DNA of 64,000 nucleotides. Source: Diphasiastrum complanatum (taxonomy: Eukaryota; Streptophyta; Lycopodiopsida; Lycopodiales; Lycopodiaceae). The notes beneath the pieces are model-generated. The model was given only the letters and a program-made list of their open reading frames with translations, did not search any database and was not told the DNA's origin. This document shows, piece after piece, positions 26,395 to 34,900 of this stretch (within the stretch, counting starts at the first letter, position 1; the number at the start of each line of letters is the position of its first letter). The translations under genes and the position numbers were made by a program. Where the stretch lies: assembly GCA_029204225.1 (NCBI GenBank), contig CM055107.1, positions 31,147,410 through 31,211,409 on the forward strand, written 5' to 3'.

Positions 26395-27059
26395 GTTGGC
26401 AAGCAAAGTGGATGCTGATGAAATTTTGGAGAGGGGTGCTACCGAGATTCACCCGGCATCACTAGGAAGTGAAGGGGAAAATACGGAGATTCAGCCAGCC
26501 TAACCCGGTAGTGATGACACCCTAGACTTTGAAAAACTATTGCAAACCTTAGGCAAGGCAGTTTAGAACTTCATCAGAGCAATAAACAACGAGATAAACA
26601 AATGCAAAATCTATTTAATCAATGCAAGCAATTAACTCTAACAACTTGGGCTACCAACCGGAAATATTTTCCGACGATAAAAAGTTTAAACGTCCGGAAG
26701 TTGTTGAAGACTGGATAAACCGTTGGACAAGCTATTTTAGCTTGCGCAACATCCCAGAGAATAAACGAATATCATCCGTTCTATTGTTTCTGGAAGGTAA
26801 AGCCTCTTCGTGGTGGAGGGAACTTTCCACGAAACCGGTGACTTGGGCTGGATTCCTGACGGAATTTTGGAAAGCTTTTGTCATGATAGACGATTCTGAG
26901 CTGTATATTCGGTTTATCAACTGCAAAATGGGCAGCCAAGAACTGGACGGTTATGTCCAAGAGTTCTTGGACTCTTTGGCTAAGGTGCCGCTTTTTTATC
27001 GTAAGTTAGCACAGTGGCAATTTATTGCCGGACTGCCAGCTAACTATCAAAATGAATGA
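26395..27059 (+). pseudogene. Ty3/Gypsy gag fragment
   Basis: An N-terminal stretch (LASKVDADEILERGATE at about 26396) is interrupted by a TAA. A 145-codon open frame from 26622 then carries the Gypsy capsid pattern: FSDDKKFKRPEVVEDWINRW, LLFLEGKASSWWRELSTK and a glycine-rich end VQEFLDSLAKV. It stops at 27057 before any zinc knuckle. It resembles the beta gag at 46302 in the A-x-x-WW-R core. No protease or pol follows. Confidence 0.7.
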
Positions 27060-27710
27060 AAACTTTGAAATTCCTTTAAAAGAACTTGAAAACACTCTTG
27101 AAAATATCACAAAACCTTTGCAACAAGAGATCTTATTCAATCTTTGAAAATCCACAAAAACACATACTATCGAATAAATCGAAATCTATATGCAAAACTA
27201 GCAAACTTGATATGAATTCAGATAGAATGCTACATTTACTACCACGTGCAATTTTTTTCTTCAAGATCCAACAAATAGAAACAAAATTTGGCCTACGTGA
27301 AGTGATCTGACCTAAAATGAGCTTAGGATCATAAATATCCACTTTCTACACTTGAAAATACTTGATTTGATCAAGGAACCATTCAAACTCTCACTAGAAT
27401 TTATGGTAAATAATCCACTAGATTTGGCACTACCATCAATTATAGCCTACAACCTGCTCTGATACCATCTGAAAAAATCTTATTCAAAACATCATAAATG
27501 AATCAATAGATCTTGAGCTAAATTTGGGTGCCCATCTCTTTACATCAACAATGTTGAAAATATGCGCATGATACAACATGAAAATTAATGTATAACTCAT
27601 CCAGAAACCTAAGATCCAATAGCCTATTGTCTATGTCCGTACTAAAGTAGTCCGTACATTGTCCTTCACGCATGTGAAATCAAGTACAACAAGAAAATTA
27701 GCATTTTACA
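27060..27710. other. Gene-free AT-rich stretch with a lone primer-binding site
   Basis: No coding region. A minus-strand TGGTATCAGAGC lies at 27456-27467, so an LTR would be expected to its right, but no second copy is present to delimit one. Confidence 0.4.
27456..27467 (-). promoter_or_regulatory. Isolated primer-binding site
   Basis: The minus strand reads TGGTATCAGAGC followed by AGG. Preceded on that strand by GATTTTTTCAGA. Probably a solo LTR remnant whose edges cannot be placed. Confidence 0.5.
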
Positions 27711-27990
27711 TGTAAAGAATTTGGGCCTCAGGGCCACGCACACACACGTATACATGCGAGAGCCGCGTATTGGGATCCCAACCCCAGTCGCCTAGCCACC
27801 CACCATCCCTCTAACCCCCAAAAGGGCTAGTACCAGGGGATAGAGGATATAGAGAAGGCCCAACTTATATATGGGAGAGTTCAAGGCAAGCAGTTACTTA
27901 TGGGACATTGAGAATTCTCAAGGCCTTCGCTGGGCGCTCAAGCCCACGGCACTTTCCTGTGCGTGGCTTGCAACTAAACATTCTACAACA
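27711..27990 (-). repeat. 280-bp miniature LTR (minus copy)
   Basis: Minus strand from TGTTGTAGAATG to ATTCTTTACA, preceded by the purine tract GAGTGGGGG. It differs from the plus copy at 28189-28468 at about 14 of 280 positions by eye, mostly transitions. It contains a Pol II-like TATATAAG box and a GT-rich end. Confidence 0.75.
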
Positions 27991-28029
27991 CCCCCACTCA
28001 AGCAAGCACAGGCAAAGGAACCTCCACTG

Positions 28030-28041
28030 GCTCTGATACCA
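28030..28041 (-). promoter_or_regulatory. Primer-binding site of the minus miniature element
   Basis: The minus strand reads TGGTATCAGAGC immediately after the 144-bp LTR. It identifies that block as an LTR rather than a free tRNA or SINE. Confidence 0.85.
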
Positions 28042-28185
28042 TGTTAGAAATCCATAAATCATAATATGGATGGACAGACTAGGATTCGAACCCAGGACCT
28101 CCCTCATACCAGATGGGATGCTCTACCACTGAGCTATCCGCCTTGTTTGATAGTTCTCTCTAGAGTGTGGATTGATATTCCAACA
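28042..28185 (-). repeat. 144-bp miniature LTR carrying a tRNA-like unit (minus copy)
   Basis: Minus strand from TGTTGGAATATC to GGATTTCTAACA. A 42-base leader, a 72-base tRNA-like unit and a 30-base tail fill the whole LTR. It differs from the plus copy at six positions, all transitions. Confidence 0.75.
28072..28143 (-). tRNA. tRNA-like sequence inside the miniature LTR
   Basis: It folds as acceptor AGGCGGA/TCTGTCC (imperfect), D-arm GCTC-AGTGGTA-GAGC, anticodon arm CCCAT-CTGGTAT-GAGGG (one mismatch; loop suggests GGT, Thr) and T-arm CTGGG-TTCGAAT-CCTAG. The A box TAGCTCAGTGGT and the B box GGTTCGAATCC match Pol III tRNA promoters well. Two extra bases between D- and anticodon stems and a mismatched first acceptor pair argue against a working tRNA. 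I read it as a tRNA-derived Pol III promoter unit captured by the LTR. Confidence 0.55.
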
Positions 28186-28188
28186 GTT

Positions 28189-28468
28189 TGTTGCAGAATG
28201 TTTAGTTGCAAGCCATGCACAGGAAAGTGTCGTGGGCTTGAGCGCCCAGCGAAGGCCTTGAGAATTCTCGATGTCCCATAAGTAACTGCTTGTCTTGAAC
28301 TCTCCCATATATAAGTTGGGGCTTCTCTATATCCTCTATCCCCTGGTACTAGCCCTTTTGGGGGTTAGACGGATGGCGGGTGGCTAGGCGACTGGGGTTG
28401 GGATCCCAGTACGTAGCTCTCGCGTGGGTACGTGTGTGTGCGTGGCCCTGAGGCCCAAATTCTTTACA
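28189..28468 (+). repeat. 280-bp miniature LTR (plus copy)
   Basis: Plus strand from TGTTGCAGAATG to ATTCTTTACA, followed at 28469 by TGGTATCAGTGCC, a primer-binding site with one change. TATATAAG at 28308-28315 is a plausible Pol II promoter. Only three bases (28186-28188) separate it from the minus 144-bp LTR. Confidence 0.75.
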
Positions 28469-28570
28469 TGGTATCAGTGCCAATTTAGACCTACCAGTTC
28501 ATGGTGTCACAGCCATGGTTAGGTGGCCCAAGTTGTGGGGCAGGTGACAGCTAGGACCCCAACCAAGTGT

Positions 28571-28584
28571 GGCTTGAGGGGGGG
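28571..28584 (+). other. Polypurine tract of the plus miniature element
   Basis: GGCTTGAGGGGGGG directly before TGTTGGAATATC. The minus half has a closely similar GCTTGAGTGGGGG before its 3' LTR. Confidence 0.7.
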
Positions 28585-28728
28585 TGTTGGAATATCAATC
28601 CACACTCTAGAGAGAACTATCAAACAGGGCGGATAGCTCAGTGGTAGAGCATCCCATCCAGTATGAGGGAGGTCCTGGGTTTAAATCCTAGTCTGTCCAT
28701 CCATATTATGATTTATGGATTTTTAACA
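28585..28728 (+). repeat. 144-bp miniature LTR carrying a tRNA-like unit (plus copy)
   Basis: TGTTGGAATATC to GGATTTTTAACA, preceded by the purine tract. A stem ATCCATA/TATGGAT (28699-28720) and a T-run follow the tRNA-like part, which could end Pol III transcription. Confidence 0.75.
28627..28698 (+). tRNA. tRNA-like sequence, second copy
   Basis: Same unit as at 28072-28143, with a better acceptor stem (GGGCGGA against TCTGTCC, all seven paired counting two G-T wobbles). The anticodon loop is CCAGTAT, which lacks the usual T33, and the B box has become GGTTTAAATCC, losing its central CG. It is probably less competent for Pol III than the first copy. Confidence 0.5.
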
Positions 28729-29378
28729 CTACACACTCAAATTGACAATATCAAGAGGAAAAAGGATAGAAGAAGGCAATAACATTGAAGATGAATGTTC
28801 TCGAAAGATAGAAAAAAACACTTGAATTGTTTCTCCATGTTGGTATTGCTATTTATAGCAAAAATAGTGTCACTTGGCCCCTTGCTACTAAATTGGTAGT
28901 TTCTAGGTACTTACAAAAAAACCTAGTTTTACTTGACTAGATGCAATGTATCTCCATCAACCAGTAGTAATAGGTCCAAATCCGACCTTCACTTATATAC
29001 TTGTTAAAATAGTGAGGACACTATGTTTAGACCTTATTGACATAAAAAAAATAAGTCTCTAAGTTGAAATATCACTTTGGCCTCCAAATTGCCGAATTAG
29101 GCCAACTTAACTAGATGACAATTTTCACAAAACACACTGGCCTGCCAATTGTAGATTCATGCATCAATATTTATCCAAACTTGTTATTCATAAATATGTA
29201 CAAAACTATTTGCATAGCAACTACATCATGCTAAAACAATTAGTGCTTTCAAAACATGAATATAATGAGTATCTTCAAATAGGAACATAAGTAATTTCTT
29301 TTTTCTTCAAGTACTTTAACTCACAAGTAATTTACTAAACCAATTACGAACTCCTCATCTATTGGTGACACCTATATT

Positions 29379-29469
<91 letters not shown>

Positions 29470-31254
29470 TCTCCAAGAAATGCTCATAAAAAATAATCTC
29501 CCCTCGTTATTGTACTCATCCATATCTATTTTCACACTATTTGATTTATATTTTAGTTGTGCAATTTAATACGTGCCCATTACATGAACTGAATAATGTG
29601 TCTAGTTTTACAACCTTCTTTTTCCACATAGAAACTACCTAGACAAGGTTAGCTAATAGTTTTTTTTTCTCATCAAATCTATCTAACACTACTTAAGAAG
29701 GATCTTAGCTAGCACAAATGTTGAAGTTTGGAGCACAATAGGTTTTATCTTTTTTGTATGTACCATATGAAGTCAATTCAAAGAAGAAAAAACTCACTAA
29801 AATTATTGAAGTTCATGACGTTTGTTCTTGCATGCATTTCCTTTTGGATAACTTGCAAAAAAAGAATCTATATATCATCGATATAAATGTATATGTATAG
29901 GTCATGCAAAAAAAAGTATATAGGTAGTGGATAAGAACATTTTGTAGATCATATAAAACTACGAACTTGTGAAAAAATGTTAAAACACAGTAGAATATAT
30001 GAAATCTTTTATTGACAACTGTTTTGTGCATCTTCTTTGATATAAAGTCTCATGATCACTACTTATGTAGTAATATAATTGCTATATTATCATACGTCAC
30101 CCATGAATTAGTAAGAGAGATTAATCATAGAAGAAAAGAGCGGGAGAAATTATAGTTCAATGAACAATAAGTGGTTCATCCTCATCCTCAAGCTCCTTCA
30201 TCAGTCGACATATGTTGCCTATCGATTGATCACATGTACGTATATATATTTAATTCAGTTGTGAGAATGATGACACCAAAAAAAAATTCGCTACAAATAT
30301 CAATCATACTTGATAATTGTGATATTGAAATAGTTGCAAAGAAAATACAATAAAATTGACAACAATAACTTTTGTAAGTAGGAAGTAATGATAATTTAAT
30401 CACCACACAACATTATTACAAATTCATACCTTAATTTCAAACAAACTTATTAAATACATGTTTTGCAAACCAGTACTCCTTCGTTGGCCAATCTCATTTT
30501 TACGTACAACAATGTTTGCATCTAGAGTTCAAGAGCATCGAAAAATTATGTTAATCTCTTTGAATGAAATCTAATTTCTTAGTGCAATCTTGACGTCATT
30601 TATACTTTGTTAGAAGCTTTTCCCCATTACTTTATGGTTTTGATTCCAATGAAAATGCACCTATATTTGAAATGTGTTGTTGGTTGCAAGAGCATGAGGA
30701 AAATGAAAACCACGTAGAGTTTATAGGTTATAAGTCAACAAGTGAATACCACATTGAAGAAGAGTTCTACCTCACATCTTATGAGCTCAATACGTGTTTT
30801 CGCATATCCCATATGTTACTGTTAATGATAATCAGCTCAAGTAGGTATACATCACTTTTGACGTAATGATGTGAGAATGAAGGAACCAACAAATCAACCT
30901 TGATTGAGAAATGGGTAAGTCAAAATTTAGTTTTGATTCCTCATTGCAATGCTTGTTGTGAAAATTACATTGGGTAAGAGGTTGGCCTCACTTAAATTTA
31001 ATGGTTCAAATTTCAACATAACCTTTATTTAAACAAACCTTGCAACATTAAACATCAAACTATGAAGGTGATCTAAAAGATCATGAAATCTGTCATACAG
31101 ATGTACACTCAGACCTTAAAAAGCATTCAAATCATTGATTTTTTTTCATATCAAATGCAATTTGACTCGATTCAAAGGAAAACACATTTTCGTGCTCCAA
31201 TTCAAGCTCAAACACATCTATGCTTGTGCTTACTCTCAAAGGCACAAGCATAGA
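28729..31254. other. Gene-free AT-rich stretch downstream of LIP2p
   Basis: No gene, LTR or exon was recognised. A GT/GA compound microsatellite lies at 29386-29466. The right end includes the LIP2p 3' UTR, but no clear polyadenylation signal could be singled out. Confidence 0.45.
29386..29466 (+). repeat. (GT)n(GA)n compound microsatellite, 81 bp
   Basis: About 42 bases of GT followed by 40 of GA. It has the same composition order as the tract at 31842-31903 in the LIP2p intron. Confidence 0.95.
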
Positions 31255-31622
31255 TTAGGACGAACTAACAGGCCCAGCTAAGGTGGGTACAACCAACTCT
31301 ACCTCAAAAACTTTAGAAAACTCATCCATCAAACAATGATGGATAACTTTCAACAATGCTTTTGCATCATTTATTTTTGACGTTTCAATTTCAAATGAAT
31401 AATTTCCACTAGTATCTCTACACTGCTGATGTGAAAATTCATGCTGTATACCACTAGTCAATCCAAGCTCTAATAGGCTGATAATATTTCCAACAGATTT
31501 ATTAGCAATACCACATGGCACAATATTCTTGAAAGGAGCAATATCCACATCTACATTCACAGCAAGTCCATGGTATGTTATCCAACGTGACACCCGAACA
31601 CCAATAGCTGCAACCTTCTGAT
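31255..31622 (-). CDS. LIP2P: LIP2p exon 4, catalytic Lys and Cys
   Basis: After acceptor TAGGAG at 31623 the frame reads [20 protein letters not shown] and then [11 protein letters not shown]. The Lys and the Cys are the LipB catalytic pair. About 75 C-terminal residues follow the domain (helical, ending [12 protein letters not shown]), and the stop is at 31255. Confidence 0.9.
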
Positions 31623-31839
31623 CTCCTATTTATCATAGAAGGGGTGAAGAGTTTAGTGTGAGATTGTCGGTATAGTCTTATTGGAGAAAATCCATAAACT
31701 ATATCAGAAAAAATAAAATCTAGAGGCTGTCTGCTCACTCTAAATAAACTTACTTGTAACATATGGTTCACATCAATATGCACATGACTTTCACACTTCC
31801 TGAACAAGCCACTCTCCTTATCATTTTCATTGTGGTTGT

Positions 31840-31906
<67 letters not shown>

Positions 31907-34900
31907 CCAATCCAAACCCCTGTCAAACCATCAATACGAGAAGCTCTGACACCACATGCAGACCATATAGCACGTATCACAACCTCCTCCAATGATCGTA
32001 GGTACCAGTGAAGATCCATCTTATAGAAACGTAGATTGAGTATGGGATACATGACCAACTGCAATCTTCAATGCGTCTTTATCACCAACAAGGACAACAA
32101 AAAAAGTCTTAACAATTGTGTTGTCAAGGCCAAGCATTAAACCAAAATTGTGGATAACAAGCTTTTGGAAAAAGATGATATAGACTCTTCGAAAGCCAGA
32201 AATTTATCAGACCAAAAATGAGCTTCCAAATGATGACCTGCTGTTCACTTGATTCCAACATACTGTCAAACTTGAAATTAGAACAGAAGGGGTTCATCTA
32301 TAAGGAGTAGAAATGTGTCAACAAAGCAAATAAAAGCACACACCCCCCCAAGAAAAAAGGGTCACCTTCTGTTGCTGCATCTGAGACCTGAACAAACTAG
32401 CTTGCTTTGATGTCAACAATCGCTTGAATTAGCACTCAGTTACATAGGGGAGAAATTTGTCTTGAAAAGATTCACAGGTTGGCACTTGAAGAAATAACAC
32501 AGAAACTGGTGGCTCATACTCAAATCAAAGGAAACAGCCAAGGGATGCGATGTAAACTTGATCAACTGCAATTGACAATATCAAAAAGCAAGAGACATCG
32601 ATGTGGATGGAAAAGGTAAACGTTTCTTCACTGAATGTCGAACGTTTTTGATAAAAGCTCTGTCTTCTAAGAGATCTCCTGATGTGTTAAAAAGAAGCAA
32701 AAGATCTCAAAAAAAGCACAATCTTGATCTTCAAGGGCTTTTCTGAAGATGGTGGCTCTATTGCTGATTATTTCTTTAACAAATGGGGAGTTCAGAGGAT
32801 ACTAAGGATCTTTCCCAGGGCCTATAGGCCCAATATGAGTGCTAAAATAAATCTCGTGTTTCGGGATTGTAACAGGACAATGTTTTGGGTCCCATTTTGA
32901 AATGTGTTTCGAAACGGCTGTTTCAAAATGGGAAGATGTGTTCTGAACAGGTATCCGCCATTTCGAAACACAACTGGATTTTTTGGGTTCTTTTTTCCAT
33001 TCCTCACTTTGGGTCATGGCAAAAACATGGTGTTTCCTTTAATGTTTAAAGGGGTGATGCACCTCTACATTGTCACGTGTGCAACTGCCTCCTGTCTGAA
33101 AGGTACAAGTGAAACTTAGTACTTAGAAGTTAGATTTCCAAGAGATGCATGTTGGAAATTTGTTATGAGATACACATAGTCGCATATCATTTGATTGTAT
33201 TGAAAGCATAGAGGTTAAAGGGATAACTTGATAAGGGAGTGGCACTTCCAGTGCTTGAAAAATAACGATAGCAGTAGCACCCTTATCAATTGTTCAGATT
33301 TATGTTGTATGATCATTTATAGATTAGCTTCTTTTGCACATATATTTTGCTGCTTTATGTTTCATTTGATGCCAGTATTTGTGATTGCATTCATAATAGG
33401 ATGTCTATATGTACCCAAATACCCCCTAACATAGTTCCAAGTCAAATTAATTCACTTTTTTTTGTACGTTCAGATTGTCCTTTTGTCAAACGATTAAAAA
33501 AAAGCCTACTCCTCAAAGAAAATGTAAATAGCGCATGAAAAATATCAATTTTTTACAAAAGAGAAGGTTTCTTCAGAATTTGATTTGAATCACAAATCAA
33601 TTCTAATTAGTTTGGAGGGCCTTAAATCATGATTTTTGTTGTCATTATGCGCCCTGAATCCAATACATCATTCTGAATCACTTGTGGAGTAACTTCATGG
33701 CTTCACTGCTTGTTCTTCCTCTACGGACCTTCCAATCCACCTTGGAGTTTACCCAGGAATATCTTCAATGCTAGGTAGACCATCCTTTGATCCTATGTTT
33801 CCAATCCTATCCTTAAAAACAAAACATGTTTATTAGTTCTATTAATAGATTGGATGCAAATGTCTTGCAAAATGGCAATATTGATGGCTCTATTCAAGGA
33901 GATAACCTAACCTCGATATGTATCCCATTAATTTTTTAAAAACTATTTGCTCAGTTATAGATTCAAAGTTCAAACATTCAATCAACTAGAGGAGAGGTAA
34001 GTTGCCAAGGAGATACCCTAAGCTTAAAATATATCCCACTAATGTGAGCAAGTATTTGCTAAATAATACATTTAGAGATTCAATCAAATAGGGGGGAGGC
34101 AAATTGTGCCTTTGCTAGTTTATACTGGTTTGCTAAAATTCTGAAAATGACTCCTTATTTTCAGGTGAATTAATGTGAGAGTTTCCAATTCAAGTTTCTT
34201 TCAATCGTTGCCCCTCTTGGCCCTTTTCCTAAAGGCTAACATGATGTAAGCTTAACCATGTGAATTATGAATGGCTTATAAGTTTTGAGCAATTGCAGAT
34301 CCCAGTAAAATCGCCAAATGTGAAAATTCATCTTCTTTATCTTTTGAAAGGGTACGTGTGACTCTACTCATCCTATTCCATAAACCAGGGCAATACAAAA
34401 GACCAAAGAAAAACACAAGGATCTCTCGATATTGCTCCCAACTCAATTTGTATGTCTTAGCAAGTTTACATGCAAATGTTTGCAACTACTGGATCGCCCA
34501 AACAGTAGAAGAAATAGGAATCATCTTGCAAGGTACATAGATGAAAATACATGATAAATAGAAAAATATGAATCACATTTGAACCTACAATAATCAATAA
34601 ATTGCAAACTGGTTTCAAGAAATCAATTTTCAACATGCCCCTTGAAACAAAACTTGACTTGCTTTCAGCCAACACATGATCAAGTAGTTTGAGCTTCTTA
34701 AGCCTACTGGTAGTATTTCAAAACCTCCCTCAATAATACAATTAACAGATGCAATCCTGACTCCTGCCATTCAAGGAACCACAATCTCAATTCAAAGCAT
34801 AAATTCCATAAGCAAGGTAGCTCACAACCAATTTATGACTCTGGACAGAGACTAAGTTGGATCCAAGCATAGGCAACTTATGCATCAAGTACCCGAATTT

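Larger units (their letters stand above)
27711..28728. mobile_element. Composite of two miniature LTR retrotransposons (TRIM-like)
   Basis: Four LTR-like blocks in two pairs lie in about 1 kb. A 280-bp block occurs at 27711-27990 (minus) and 28189-28468 (plus). A 144-bp block occurs at 28042-28185 (minus) and 28585-28728 (plus). Every block runs TG...CA. Each half reads LTR, primer-binding site, a short non-coding internal part, purine tract, then the other LTR. The minus half is 144-block to 280-block and the plus half is 280-block to 144-block. The outer flanks TTACA and CTACA match at four of five bases. No protein is encoded, as expected for TRIMs. Confidence 0.7.

Noticed and set aside
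27711-28470. A simple long hairpin (inverted-repeat MITE or miRNA precursor)
   Set aside because: The inverted 280-bp arms are each attached to primer-binding sites and purine tracts, which a MITE or miRNA precursor would not have.
28072-28698. Two functional tRNA-Thr genes
   Set aside because: Extra bases between D- and anticodon stems, a mismatched anticodon stem, a missing T33 in one copy, and their exact placement inside LTR-like blocks argue against ordinary tRNA genes.
32891-32932. miRNA precursor
   Set aside because: The stem is only 12 bp with an 18-base loop, too short for a plant miRNA stem.
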